Positions 53,718 through 62,803 of a DNA stretch of 64,000 nucleotides are shown here, piece after piece. Position 1 is the stretch's first letter, and every line of letters starts with the position of its first letter. Source of the DNA: Acidobacteria bacterium RIFCSPLOWO2_12_FULL_66_21 (lineage in GTDB: Bacteria; Acidobacteriota; Vicinamibacteria; Vicinamibacterales; 2-12-FULL-66-21); contig MELC01000086.1 of NCBI GenBank assembly GCA_001767455.1, forward strand, positions 233,149 through 297,148. Reading direction: 5' to 3'. The position numbers were made by a program, and so were the translations under genes. A model generated the notes under the pieces. That model was given only the letters and a program-made list of their open reading frames with translations, did no database searches and was not told the DNA's origin.

Positions 53718-54335
53718 GTGAATCGCCAGGACGAATTGCGCCGGCAGGCGCTGAAGAAGCTGCAGGAATTCGAAGTGCTGATGCGCAGCGGGCACTTCGA
53801 CTACGACAACGGGTTCCACGGCCGCGTGTACTTGAACCCGCACCAGTTGTTCCGGTATCCGTCGACGATCTGGCGTCTCGCGCAGGATCTCCTCGACATG
53901 CTGCCCGCCGATCTCCTTGCCAAGACAGAGGTGGTGGCCGGGCCTGCGACCGGCGGCGCGCTGCTCGCGCACACGCTCGCGGGGCTGCTCGACGGCCGCC
54001 GCGCGCTGACGCACCCGCCCTGCAGCTTCGCCCCGTTCACGCAGTCCGGCACGGGGTTCATCCTCCGCGACTTCTACGCGCAGCAGATGGACGGGCGCCG
54101 CGTGCTGATTGCCGACGATGTGCGGAACACGGGGAAGACGTTCGAGGTCTGTGCCGATCTGGTGAGGAGGGCCGGCGGGACCGTGCTCGCGACAGCCGAG
54201 ATCTGCGACCGCATGGAAGCCATCGCCGAGTCCGGCGCGCCGAACTACGCGCTGGTCGAGTACCGCGCGCCGGAGAACTACCCGGCCGCCGAATGCCCGA
54301 TGTGCGCGGCCGGCGAGCCGATTACGAGCTTCTAG
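53718..54335 (+). CDS. Type I phosphoribosyltransferase, orotate-PRTase-like paralogue
   Basis: A 205-residue protein. PRPP-binding loop RRVLIADDVRNTGKTFEVC, a flexible-loop-like segment FILRDFYAQQMDG and VVAGPATGGALLAHTLAG place it in the orotate/type I PRTase family. It ends with a cysteine pair (ECPMCAAGEPI), as does the pyrE at 62228. Which base it uses is not certain: orotate or another purine/pyrimidine. GTG 53718 is chosen because the family fold starts there; upstream the frame reads low-complexity DNA. It follows pyrC, so a pyrimidine salvage role is likely. Confidence 0.8.
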   Translation: MNRQDELRRQALKKLQEFEVLMRSGHFDYDNGFHGRVYLNPHQLFRYPSTIWRLAQDLLDMLPADLLAKTEVVAGPATGGALLAHTLAGLLDGRRALTHPPCSFAPFTQSGTGFILRDFYAQQMDGRRVLIADDVRNTGKTFEVCADLVRRAGGTVLATAEICDRMEAIAESGAPNYALVEYRAPENYPAAECPMCAAGEPITSF

Positions 54336-54337
54336 AA

Positions 54338-54395
54338 TTTCACGAGCCACGAGCCACGAGCCACGAGCGACGAGCCACGAGCCACGAGCCACGAG
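54338..54395. repeat. 7-bp tandem repeat CACGAGC
   Basis: Eight tandem copies of CACGAGC, one reading GACGAGC, run between the phosphoribosyltransferase stop and the next gene. Similar words occur near 57930. Confidence 0.85.
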
Positions 54396-54410
54396 TACCG
54401 ACAGCTACCA

Positions 54411-55313
54411 GTGAACAGTCCTCTCGCGGACGCGCTCGACGCGCTCTACCACGACTACAACCGCGACGATTCGGCGAGCGATCCGGTGCATCGGGTCAGG
54501 CCGTTCCGCGATCCCGCCGATCGGGAGATCGCGGGCTTCTGCGCCGCCGCGCTGGCGTTCGGCCGCGTCGCCAGCGTGCTCAATTCGATCGACACGCTGT
54601 TGGCGATCATGGGACCGTCGCCCGCGGCATTCGTCCGCGGCTTCGACCCCGATGGCGCGCACCCGGAGCTTCGCGCGATGGTGCACCGGTGGACGCGCGG
54701 CGTGGATATCGCCGCGCTGCTGTGGATCCTCCGGCAGATGCTCGAGCGCTCCGGGTCGATCGAGGCGTTCTTTCTCGAGGGCTACGATGATGCGCACGTG
54801 GACATCGGGCCGGCGCTCGAGAGCTTCACGACACGCGCGCTCGACCTGGACATCCGCCGCGTGTACCGGCGCGTGCCCCGGCGCGCCGGGGTCTGCTATT
54901 TCTTTCCGCGTCCATCGGGCGGCGGGGCGTGCAAGCGCCTGAACCTCTTCCTCCGCTGGATGGTCAGGAGCGACGAAGTCGATCTCGGCGTGTGGACGCG
55001 GGTGCCGCGCGCGAAACTCATCGTCCCGCTCGACACGCACGTCATCCGGCTGGGCCGCTGCCTGAAACTGACGCGGTACGCGAGTCCCGGCTGGCGGATG
55101 GCGGCCGACATCACGGCGTCGCTTCGCGCCCTCGACCCCGACGACCCCGTCAGGTTCGACTTCTCGCTGTGCCACGTCGGCATGATGAACGCGTGCGGCT
55201 TCGGGAGGACACAAGGAGATGCGCAATGCCCGCTGAAAGGCCTCTGTCATCCGCGGCTGCGCGGCCGGCGGCGCGCCGGGGCCGCCTCCGCGGCGCCCGC
55301 TCGCCCGCGCTGA
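54411..55313 (+). CDS. TIGR02757 family protein (DUF2400)
   Basis: A 300-residue protein with SDPVHRVRPFRDPADREIAG, AAALAFGRVASVLNSIDTLL, RLNLFLRWMVRSDEVDLGVW and PLDTHVIRLGRCLKLTRY, motifs of the TIGR02757 family. The domain is distantly similar to HhH-GPD glycosylase folds (late DTHVIRL motif); its function is unknown. The C-terminus ends with a Cys pair and basic tail. GTG 54411 start. The 3' end overlaps the next gene by 88 bp. Confidence 0.88.
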   Translation: MNSPLADALDALYHDYNRDDSASDPVHRVRPFRDPADREIAGFCAAALAFGRVASVLNSIDTLLAIMGPSPAAFVRGFDPDGAHPELRAMVHRWTRGVDIAALLWILRQMLERSGSIEAFFLEGYDDAHVDIGPALESFTTRALDLDIRRVYRRVPRRAGVCYFFPRPSGGGACKRLNLFLRWMVRSDEVDLGVWTRVPRAKLIVPLDTHVIRLGRCLKLTRYASPGWRMAADITASLRALDPDDPVRFDFSLCHVGMMNACGFGRTQGDAQCPLKGLCHPRLRGRRRAGAASAAPARPR

Positions 55314-55789
55314 GTGCCCTGGCGATGGCCGGCGTGGCCGTCGCGGCGGCGACCGCGGGGTATTTCGCCGGACTGCGCGCCGGGGCGGCCGACGACGTGC
55401 TATCGGCGGTCCCCGCGAACGCGCGGCGCGTGGCCTTCGCCCGCGACACGCCGTGCCGGACCGGCACGTGCCAGACGCTGTGGATGGGAACGACCCGCGA
55501 GGACGCCACCCAGGTGCTGGCGCTCGCCACGGGGGAGCGCTGCGAGGAGATCGCCTGGGCCGCCGACGGCTATCGCCTCGGCTTCGTGATCAACGGCTAT
55601 CAGCTTCGCGTGTTCGACGCCGAGACGCGCGCCCAGGTGCGGCAGGTGAACCTGATCGACCCCGACGGCACGCCGTCTTCGCGTATCGCCCGCGGCGTGA
55701 CCTTCTCGACCAACGGCGCCGCGGTGACGTTCGACGACTGCCCGCGCACGCACTCGGGCTGCCGCTCCGCCCTCGCCGCCGTCCGCTGA
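55226..55789 (+). CDS. Hypothetical membrane-anchored protein, TolB/WD40-like fragment
   Basis: A 187-residue protein. An Arg/Ala-rich start leads to one membrane helix (ALSALAMAGVAVAAATAGYF), then RRVAFARDTPCRTGTCQTLW, EEIAWAADGYRLGFVINGYQ and GVTFSTNGAAVTFDDCP, which look like two to three blades of a beta-propeller. AAGGAG 8 nt before ATG 55226 fixes the start although it lies inside the preceding gene (88-bp overlap). Function unknown; four cysteines may form disulphides outside the membrane. Confidence 0.7.
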   Translation: MPAERPLSSAAARPAARRGRLRGARSPALSALAMAGVAVAAATAGYFAGLRAGAADDVLSAVPANARRVAFARDTPCRTGTCQTLWMGTTREDATQVLALATGERCEEIAWAADGYRLGFVINGYQLRVFDAETRAQVRQVNLIDPDGTPSSRIARGVTFSTNGAAVTFDDCPRTHSGCRSALAAVR

Positions 55790-55793
55790 CCGG

Positions 55794-56759
55794 ATGCCCG
55801 AGGTGCGTTACACTCCACGCGTGAAGCTGACCGTCACGGTCATCACCCTCAACGAAGCGGAGAACATCGGCCCGGCCCTCGAATCGGTGTCCTGGGCCGA
55901 CGAAATCATCGTCGTCGACTCGCACAGCACGGACGACACGGCGGCCGTCGCGCGGCGGTACGCGTCGCGCGTGGAGGTGCGCGACTGGCCGGGGTACAGC
56001 GCGCAGAAGAACTACGCGGCGGAGATGGCCTCCAATGACTGGATTCTGTCGATCGACGCCGACGAGCGCGTCACCCCGGAACTCGCCGCCGAAATTCGTG
56101 CGCTCGCCGCGGGCACCCCGCAAGCGCGCGGTTACCGGATTCCGCGGGTCACATGGTACCTGGGCCGCTGGATCCGCGGCACGGATTGGTACCCCGATTA
56201 CCAGCTCCGGCTGTACGACCGGCGGGCAGGCCGATGGAACGGCCGCGCCGTGCATGAGTCGGTCAGCCTCGATGGCGCGCCGGGAGTGTTGCGGCACGAC
56301 CTGCAGCACCATGCGTACCGCGACATCTCCGAGCACCTGGCGACCATCGATCGCTACACGACACTTGCGGCCGGCCAGTGGCTCGCGGAAGGACGGCGGA
56401 CGAGCGCCGCCGGCGCCGTCGCGCACGCGGGCTTCGCGTTCCTGCGCAACTACGTCCTGCGGCGCGGGTTCATGGATGGATCGGCGGGATTGATCGTCTC
56501 CGCGCTCAACGCGTACTACGTGTTCCTGAAGCTGGCCAAGCTCTGGGAGCTCCAGCATCAGCGATCCGAGCCCCCGCCTTCGCCCCCTGGTCAGGAAGGG
56601 GCTTCGGCGCGGCAAGCTCCGCCTTCGCCCTCTGGTCAGGAAGGGGCTTCGGCGCGGCAAGCTCCGCCTTCGCCCCCTGGTCAGGAAGGGGCTTCGGCGC
56701 GGCAAGCTCCGCCTTCGCCCCCTGGTCGGGAAGGGGCTTCGACGCGGCGGGCGAGATAA
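55794..56759 (+). CDS. Family 2 glycosyltransferase with 15-residue repeats at the C-terminus
   Basis: A 321-residue GT-A enzyme like KdtX/WaaE of LPS core synthesis: VTVITLNEAENIGPALESVS, EIIVVDSHSTDDT, DWILSIDADERVT (DxD), and HDLQHHAYRDISEHL. The last 55 residues are four tandem copies of PPSPPGQEGASARQA encoded by a 45-bp minisatellite and look disordered. Its stop overlaps the next glycosyltransferase start (TAATG). Donor is probably a nucleotide sugar; acceptor LPS or lipid. Confidence 0.88.
   Translation: MPEVRYTPRVKLTVTVITLNEAENIGPALESVSWADEIIVVDSHSTDDTAAVARRYASRVEVRDWPGYSAQKNYAAEMASNDWILSIDADERVTPELAAEIRALAAGTPQARGYRIPRVTWYLGRWIRGTDWYPDYQLRLYDRRAGRWNGRAVHESVSLDGAPGVLRHDLQHHAYRDISEHLATIDRYTTLAAGQWLAEGRRTSAAGAVAHAGFAFLRNYVLRRGFMDGSAGLIVSALNAYYVFLKLAKLWELQHQRSEPPPSPPGQEGASARQAPPSPSGQEGASARQAPPSPPGQEGASARQAPPSPPGREGASTRRAR
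56570..56750 (+). repeat. 45-bp minisatellite inside the GT2 gene
   Basis: Four near-identical 45-bp units, each holding CCCCCTGGTCAGGAAGGGGC and TTCGGCGCGGCAAGCTCCGC, lie at the 3' end of the gene. The unit is a multiple of three, so copy-number change keeps the frame. Only a few substitutions separate the copies, so the expansion is recent. Confidence 0.9.
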
Positions 56760-57865
56760 TGTTCTCGCTCCATATCGACACTGCGCGGACCTGGCGGGGC
56801 GGCCAGAACCAGGTGCTCGTGACGCTCATGGGCCTTCGCGCCGCAGGTCATCGCACGCTCCTGGTTGCGCACTCGGCGGGAGAACTGCGGCAGCGCGCGC
56901 AGGAGGGGCTCGATCTCGTCCCGCTCGCGCCGAAGACGGAGATGGATCTCGCGGCGGCCTGGAGGCTGTCCCGCGTCATCAAGCAGGTGAAGCCTGACGT
57001 CGTCCACGCGCACGACCCGCATGGCGTCGCGATGGCCGCGCTGGCGCTGTCGATGAGCACCGAGCTGGCCAAGCCGCCGCTCGTTGCTGCGCGGCGGGTG
57101 GACTTTCACCTGAAAGGCACCTCCCTCTCGCGCTGGAAATACCGGCAGGTGGACTGCTTCATCTGCGCGTCGGAAGCCATCCGGAGGATGCTCGTCGCCG
57201 ACGGCGTGACGGAGGCGCGCGCCGTCACGGTCCATGAGGGTATCGACGTCGGCCGCGTGCAATCGGCCGCGCCGGCAAGGCTGCACGAGGATCTGTGGCT
57301 GCCGCACCAGGCGCCCGTTGTCGGCAACGTCGCGGCGCTCGTGCCGCACAAAGGACAGCGTCACCTCATCGAGGCCGCCGCGCTCGTCGTGCGGCAGATC
57401 CCGGATGCGCGTTTCGTCATTGCCGGGGAAGGTGAGCTCCGCGCGTCGTTGGAGCGGCAGATCAGGGAACACCACCTCGAAAAGCACGTCCTGCTGGCGG
57501 GCTTCCGTCCGGACGTCCTGTCGCTTCACAAGGCGTTCGACATCTTCGTGATGAGCTCGGTCACCGAAGGGCTCGGCACTTCGGTGCTCGACGCGATGGC
57601 CGCCGCGAAACCGGTCGTGGGCACGACCGCCGGGGGGATCCCGGAGATGGTGGTCGACGGCGAGACCGGGTTCCTCGTCGCTCCGCGCGATCGCGAGGCG
57701 ATGGCCTCCGCGATTGTGCGGCTGTTGAAGGACGAACCGCTGCGCCGCCGGATGGGAGAGGCGGGCCTCGCGCGCGTCCGCGCCCGGTTCAGCGCGGAGC
57801 GGATGGTGCAGGACACCGTCCGCGTCTACCAGCGCGTGGCGCTGCACCCCCACCAGACAGAGTAG
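56759..57865 (+). CDS. Family 4 glycosyltransferase
   Basis: A 368-residue GT-B enzyme. LHIDTARTWRGGQNQVLVTL at the start, VHAHDPHGVAMAALAL, VGNVAALVPHKGQRHLIEAA, FVIAGEGELRASLERQI and the nucleotide-sugar motif EGLGTSVLDAMAAAKPVVGT (E-x7-E type, with Glu and Asp) are seen. Found next to the WaaE-like enzyme, so both probably build LPS or a surface glycan. It starts in the stop of the preceding gene. Confidence 0.92.
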   Translation: MFSLHIDTARTWRGGQNQVLVTLMGLRAAGHRTLLVAHSAGELRQRAQEGLDLVPLAPKTEMDLAAAWRLSRVIKQVKPDVVHAHDPHGVAMAALALSMSTELAKPPLVAARRVDFHLKGTSLSRWKYRQVDCFICASEAIRRMLVADGVTEARAVTVHEGIDVGRVQSAAPARLHEDLWLPHQAPVVGNVAALVPHKGQRHLIEAAALVVRQIPDARFVIAGEGELRASLERQIREHHLEKHVLLAGFRPDVLSLHKAFDIFVMSSVTEGLGTSVLDAMAAAKPVVGTTAGGIPEMVVDGETGFLVAPRDREAMASAIVRLLKDEPLRRRMGEAGLARVRARFSAERMVQDTVRVYQRVALHPHQTE

Positions 57866-57950
57866 CGGGGCTCGGCGCTGCACCGAGCCGCCGCCTTCGC
57901 GCTTTGCGCTTCGGCGGGCCAGGCCGAGCCACGAGCGACGAGCTCGTTTT
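57866..57950. repeat. Hairpin-rich gap between convergent genes
   Basis: GCCTTCGCGCTTTGCGCTTCGGC and ACGAGCGACGAGCTCG-type words can fold into stems. It lies between the convergent glycosyltransferase and tolC-like genes and may serve as terminator. No gene. Confidence 0.4.
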
Positions 57951-59570
57951 CTATCTTCCTCCCACCGGCACGAGCTGCACGGCCTCGAAGTTCACGAGGG
58001 CGCGGCTGTAGGCGATGATGGCGTTCAGCTCCGCGAGCTTCTGCGACGCCAGATCGCGCTGCGCCTGGAACAACTGGAACGTCGTCGAGAGGCCGACGGT
58101 CATCCGCTTTTCTTCGGCCTCGTAGCGCTTCTGGGCGAACTCGAGCGCCTTGCGCGTGGCCTCGACGCGCTTCAGACTCGTGTCCACCTGGCGCGCCGCT
58201 TCGCGCACCGACCCGGTGACCTGCAGTTCCAGCGCGCGCAGATTCGTCACCTGCTGCTCGCGCTGCAGCCGCGACTGGGCGAGCGCGGCGTCCGCCGGAC
58301 TCCTGCCGATCGGGTAGCTGACGCTGAACGTCAGGCTCCACGTCTTGAAGTTGTTCCCGAACACGTCCCGCAACGCATCTGAGAAGCTCCGCTGGGTCTG
58401 TTTCAGGATCGGGTACGGGATCACCCCGGCTTCATAGTCGAACTCTGACTGCGTGCCGCCGAGTCCCACGACGTTGTAGCTCGTGATCATGTCGACCGAG
58501 GGGAGCTTCTGGTTCCTGATGAACTTCATCGTGATGTCGGTCTGCTCCATCTGGCGGCGCGCCTGCGCGAGATCGGTGCGGTTCGCCAGCGCGCTCTGAA
58601 TCGCCGCGTCCAGATCGATCGGCCGCTCGGTCACCACCGGCGGCTCCGACGGCACGATCCGCGTGGTCCAGAAATCCGGCTGCGACGGGTTCATGATGAG
58701 CGTCCGCAGGTTGTCCTCGACGCTGCGGATTTGGGCCTCGTAGAGGATGACCGCTTCCTCCTGCCGCGAGACCTCCGCCTGCGCTTCGACGATGTCGATC
58801 TGCGCCAGCGTGCCGACCTCGACGCGCCGCTCGTTGTTCTTCAGCGACTGGTTCGCCAGGTCGAGCGACTTCTTCGCGACGTCGAGCTGGCCGATGGCGC
58901 CGACCAGGTCGTAGTAGGCGCTGCGGACCGCGCGCGCGGTCTGCGTCACCTGCTGCTTGAGCTGCAGGTCCACGATCTCCTGTTCCTTCTGTCCCACGAG
59001 GATCTGCTGCCGCGTGCTGTCGATCGTGAAGTTGCGGAGCAGCGGCTGGGTGTAGTTGAAGTTCAGGTTCGACGACAGCTTCGGGTTGTAGACGCTCGAC
59101 TTGTTGCTCGTCGTATTGCGGGCGCCGTCGAGCGTCAGCTGGTACCGGCCGCCGCCCCACTTCAGGTACTGCTGCACGCCGCCGTTGGTTCTCAGCCCGC
59201 CGGTGGTGAGCACGTTCGCGCTGCCCGTCAGGAAGTCTTCGGGGGGCGTGGTGCTGCTGCCCTTCGAGAAACCGGAAATCAGGTTGGGGACGTAGGACGC
59301 GCGCGTCTGGCTCAGGGCGAGCGCCTGGAGCTGCGGGCTGAGACGCTCGGCGCGGATCCCGAGGTTGTTCTCGAGGGCCATCCGCACCGCCTCTTCCGAG
59401 CTGATCTGCACTTCGGTGCCGGCCGGAGCCGCGGCCCGCGGCGGCTGCAGAACGGCCGTGGGGTTCTGTTCGGAAGCGGACAACGGGCGCCCGGAAGCGA
59501 ACAGGCAGAGGCCCACCACACCAGACACGACAACCCGTAAACCAGCCGATATTTGCTGCTCGAAACGCAT
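57951..59570 (-). CDS. TolC-family outer-membrane efflux protein
   Basis: A 539-residue exported protein. Signal peptide region GLRVVVSGVVGLCLFASGRP, then two OEP repeats with long helices (AVRMALENNLGIRAERLSPQ and AIQSALANRTDLAQARRQME; coiled runs such as VTQTARAVRSAYYDLVGAIG). Trimers form the outer-membrane channel of efflux or type I secretion systems. No inner-membrane partner is next to it. ATG 59570 is chosen as the start of the signal peptide. Confidence 0.9.
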   Translation of the reverse strand: MRFEQQISAGLRVVVSGVVGLCLFASGRPLSASEQNPTAVLQPPRAAAPAGTEVQISSEEAVRMALENNLGIRAERLSPQLQALALSQTRASYVPNLISGFSKGSSTTPPEDFLTGSANVLTTGGLRTNGGVQQYLKWGGGRYQLTLDGARNTTSNKSSVYNPKLSSNLNFNYTQPLLRNFTIDSTRQQILVGQKEQEIVDLQLKQQVTQTARAVRSAYYDLVGAIGQLDVAKKSLDLANQSLKNNERRVEVGTLAQIDIVEAQAEVSRQEEAVILYEAQIRSVEDNLRTLIMNPSQPDFWTTRIVPSEPPVVTERPIDLDAAIQSALANRTDLAQARRQMEQTDITMKFIRNQKLPSVDMITSYNVVGLGGTQSEFDYEAGVIPYPILKQTQRSFSDALRDVFGNNFKTWSLTFSVSYPIGRSPADAALAQSRLQREQQVTNLRALELQVTGSVREAARQVDTSLKRVEATRKALEFAQKRYEAEEKRMTVGLSTTFQLFQAQRDLASQKLAELNAIIAYSRALVNFEAVQLVPVGGR

Positions 59571-59748
59571 TGCACGATCTCCAGAGTGAAAGAACCGGAC
59601 TGCCCGGCGGTTGGACGAGAGCAAGAACCGCCGCGGGTGACGTGGGTAAGGACGGATTGGCGGAAACGGGTGTTTCAGAATTGTATACTACTGGCCGCCG
59701 GCCGACCGCCCTCGGCCTGTTCCAAGCCGTTCCGAGGAATCGATTCCC
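59571..59748. promoter_or_regulatory. Divergent promoter gap between tolC-like and S9 peptidase genes
   Basis: ATTGTATACT (59680-59689) contains TATACT on the plus strand and TACAAT on the minus strand, so it could serve as -10 in both directions. No convincing -35 at the right spacing, and no other feature. Confidence 0.4.
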
Positions 59749-62223
59749 ATGCGCAATTCGACCGTGTCCACGCGTCTCTACCGAGGGTCGCGCCGCTTCT
59801 CCGTGATTCTCGCCGCCGCCCTGATGTGCTCGGTGGCGCCGGTGCCGGCGCAGCACGCCGGCGGCGCTCCGCAGGCCGCGGCATCACATCCCTTCGCGCT
59901 GACCGTCGACAGCATCATGCGTGGCCCGGATCTGGTCGGCTGGGCGCCCGACGCCGTCAGATGGTCGGCCGATTCGAGCAAGGTCTACTTCGACTGGCGC
60001 AAGCCCGGGGAGGACGAAGCCTCCACCTACGTCGTCGCGCGCGCCGGCGGCGAGCCGCGCAAGCTCACCGACGAAGAGGTGAAGCACGTGCCGCCGCCAA
60101 ACGGACGATGGGACCGCGAGCACAGGAGAATCCTGGCGTCGGTTGGCGGGGACATCGTGATCGTCGAGCCTGACGGCACGCGCCGCCAGATCACCCGCAC
60201 CAGCGGCGCGGAATCGAGCCCGCGGTGGGCGCGCCGCGACACGCACGTCACCTACGTACGCGACGGGAACCTCTTCATCGTCCCTGTGACCGGCGAGACC
60301 ACCGCGCTCGTCACGCAGCTCACGGACGTCACGCCGAAGAAGGTTGAACCTCGCCTGACCGACAGCCAGAAGTTCCTGCGCGACGAGGAGGAGGCGCTGA
60401 TCAAGCACGTCCGCGAGGAGAAGGCGCAGAAGAAGAAGCAGGAGGACAAGGCGAAGAAGGACAAGCTGCCGGCCTTCGAACTGGCCGACAGGCAGGCGGC
60501 GTCCGACCTGATGCTCTCGCCGGATGGGAAGCACGTGTTCATCATCGTGTCCGAGCGTCCGGCAAGCGCGAAGAACACGATCGTCCCGAATTTCGTGACC
60601 GAGACCGGCTACACGGCGGACATCCAGGGGCGCACGAACGTCGGCGACTCGCAGGACCGCCGCCTGCTCGCGATGCTCAATCTCGAGACCGGCAAGTCGG
60701 TCTGGGCGGATGGCAGCTTTGCCCCGCCGGCTCCGCAGGCGGAGAAGGCCGCGGCGGCCGGCTCGACCACAGGCGCGGAAAACCAGCCGGGACGCAAGGC
60801 GGAACGTGAGATCCGCTGGAGCATGCCGGCCGTGTCGGGCGACGGCCAACATGTGGTGGCGGGCGCGCGGTCGACGGACAACAAGGATCGATGGTTCGTG
60901 GCGCTCGACCCCGAGACCGGCAAGACGAATGTCATCGACACGCTCCATGACGACGCGTGGATTCGCGAGGCGGGGTTCGGCGGAGGCGCGATCGAGTTCC
61001 TGCGCGACAGCCCGCGCGCATGGTTCCTGTCCGAGCGCGACGGCTGGATGCACCTGTACGCGATCGATGTCTCGGCACCGGACGGCGCGGCGAAGCCGCT
61101 GACGTCGGGCAAGTGGGAAATCACGTCAGCCGAGGTCTCCGCGGACGGCACGAAGTTCTACATCACCAGCACCGAAGCGCATCCGGGTGAGCGTCACCTG
61201 TACAGCCTGCCGATCGACGGCGGCGTGCGTACGAAGATCACCGCGATGACCGGATCGAACCAGGCGACCGTGTCGCCCGATGATTCGACGCTGGCACTCG
61301 TGCACTCGTACAGCAACAAACCGCCGGAGCTGTACCTGTCGCCGAACGCCCCCGGTGCGGCCGCGCGGCAGGTCACCACGACGCCGACGGCGGAGTGGCG
61401 GTCGTTCACCTGGATCGATCCGAAGGTGATCACCTTCAAGGCGCGCGACGGCGTGGAGGTCTACGCGCGGCTCTACACGCCGGAGATGATTGGCGCGCGC
61501 CGCGACGCGAGCCACCCCGGCGTGGTGTTCGTCCACGGCGCGGGCTACGCGCAGAACGCGCACAAGTACTGGGCGAGCTACTTCCGCGAGTACATGTTCC
61601 ACAACCTGCTCGCCTCGCGGGGGTACGTCGTGCTCGACGTGGACTACCGCGCGAGCTCCGGCTACGGCCGTGACTGGCGCACCGCCATCTACCGTCACAT
61701 GGGCGGCAAGGACCTGGAGGACATCGTCGACGGCGCGAAGGTCCTCGCGGCAAAGGAGCAGGTCAACCCGAAGCGGATTGGTGTCTACGGCGGCAGCTAC
61801 GGCGGGTTCATCACGCTGATGGCGATGTTCACCACGCCGGACGTGTTTGCCGCCGGCGCCGCGCTGCGGCCGGTGACCGACTGGGCGCACTACAACCATG
61901 GCTACACGTCGGCGATCCTCAACGTGCCGCAGAAGGACATGGAAGCGTACCGCCGCAGCTCGCCGATTTATTTCGCGGAAGGGCTGAAAGGCGCGCTCCT
62001 CATCTGCCACGGGATGGTGGACACGAACGTGCACTTCCAGGACTCGGTGCGCCTGGCGCAGCGGCTGATCGAGCTCCGCAAGGAGAACTGGTCGATTGCG
62101 CCGTACCCGGTGGAGAACCACGGCTTCACGGAGGAGACGAGCTGGGCCGACGAGTACAAGCGGATCCTGAAGCTGTTCGAGGACAACCTGCGGACGACGA
62201 AGGCCGGAAAGGCGACCAACTGA
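59749..62223 (+). CDS. Secreted S9-family prolyl oligopeptidase (DPP IV-like)
   Basis: An 824-residue protein: signal peptide (RRFSVILAAALMCSVAPVPA), an eight-bladed propeller (blades such as VRWSADSSKVYFDWRKPGED and LMLSPDGKHVFIIVSERPAS), and a C-terminal alpha/beta hydrolase. Nucleophile Ser in IGVYGGSYGGFITL, Asp in CHGMVDTNVHFQDS and His in YPVENHGFTEE complete the triad. It cleaves peptides in the periplasm; such enzymes are numerous in Acidobacteriota. ATG 59749. Confidence 0.95.
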   Translation: MRNSTVSTRLYRGSRRFSVILAAALMCSVAPVPAQHAGGAPQAAASHPFALTVDSIMRGPDLVGWAPDAVRWSADSSKVYFDWRKPGEDEASTYVVARAGGEPRKLTDEEVKHVPPPNGRWDREHRRILASVGGDIVIVEPDGTRRQITRTSGAESSPRWARRDTHVTYVRDGNLFIVPVTGETTALVTQLTDVTPKKVEPRLTDSQKFLRDEEEALIKHVREEKAQKKKQEDKAKKDKLPAFELADRQAASDLMLSPDGKHVFIIVSERPASAKNTIVPNFVTETGYTADIQGRTNVGDSQDRRLLAMLNLETGKSVWADGSFAPPAPQAEKAAAAGSTTGAENQPGRKAEREIRWSMPAVSGDGQHVVAGARSTDNKDRWFVALDPETGKTNVIDTLHDDAWIREAGFGGGAIEFLRDSPRAWFLSERDGWMHLYAIDVSAPDGAAKPLTSGKWEITSAEVSADGTKFYITSTEAHPGERHLYSLPIDGGVRTKITAMTGSNQATVSPDDSTLALVHSYSNKPPELYLSPNAPGAAARQVTTTPTAEWRSFTWIDPKVITFKARDGVEVYARLYTPEMIGARRDASHPGVVFVHGAGYAQNAHKYWASYFREYMFHNLLASRGYVVLDVDYRASSGYGRDWRTAIYRHMGGKDLEDIVDGAKVLAAKEQVNPKRIGVYGGSYGGFITLMAMFTTPDVFAAGAALRPVTDWAHYNHGYTSAILNVPQKDMEAYRRSSPIYFAEGLKGALLICHGMVDTNVHFQDSVRLAQRLIELRKENWSIAPYPVENHGFTEETSWADEYKRILKLFEDNLRTTKAGKATN

Positions 62224-62227
62224 CGTG

Positions 62228-62797
62228 ATGGACTCGGAAGCGGTGCTCGATCTGTTCCGCGACTCCGGCGCACTGCTCGAGGGGCACTTCCGGCTCTCGT
62301 CGGGGCTGCACAGCGAGCGGTACCTGCAGAGCGCGCTGGTGCTGCAGTTCCCTGAGCTGGCGGCGCGGCTCGGCGACGCGCTTGGCGCGCGCACCCGGCA
62401 CCTGCAGCCGACCGTCGTGCTCTCGCCGGCACTCGGCGGTATCGTCATCGGCCAGGAGGTCGGCCGCGCGCTCGGCATCCGCGCCATTTTCGCGGAACGG
62501 CAGGAGGGAGCGCTGACGCTGCGCCGGGGCTTCACGCTCGATCGCGCCGATCGCGTGCTGGTGGTCGAGGATGTGATCACGACCGGCGGCTCCACCCGCG
62601 AAACCATCGACGTCGCGAAGGCCGCCGGCGCGCACGTGCTGGGAGCCGCCGCCATCATCGATCGCGGCAACGACGCGACGCGGGTGAACCTCCCGCTGTT
62701 CTCCCTGGCGCAGCTCGTCGTCCCCGCGTATCGCCCGGAGGCGTGCCCGCTTTGCGCGAAAGACGTGCCGGTCGTGAAGCCGGGCTCGCGGGCGTAA
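62228..62797 (+). CDS. pyrE: Orotate phosphoribosyltransferase PyrE
   Basis: A 189-residue enzyme joining orotate and PRPP to give OMP. LLEGHFRLSSGLHSERYLQS, ALGGIVIGQEVGRALGIRAI, and the PRPP motif RVLVVEDVITTGGSTRETID match the PyrE group known from thermophiles and many other bacteria. A Cys pair near the end (ACPLCAKDVPV) is also typical. ATG 62228 is taken, with GTG 62225 possible. It is separated from the other pyr genes, and the product feeds pyrF at 46 kb. Confidence 0.93.
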   Translation: MDSEAVLDLFRDSGALLEGHFRLSSGLHSERYLQSALVLQFPELAARLGDALGARTRHLQPTVVLSPALGGIVIGQEVGRALGIRAIFAERQEGALTLRRGFTLDRADRVLVVEDVITTGGSTRETIDVAKAAGAHVLGAAAIIDRGNDATRVNLPLFSLAQLVVPAYRPEACPLCAKDVPVVKPGSRA

Positions 62798-62803
62798 TCT
62801 GTA

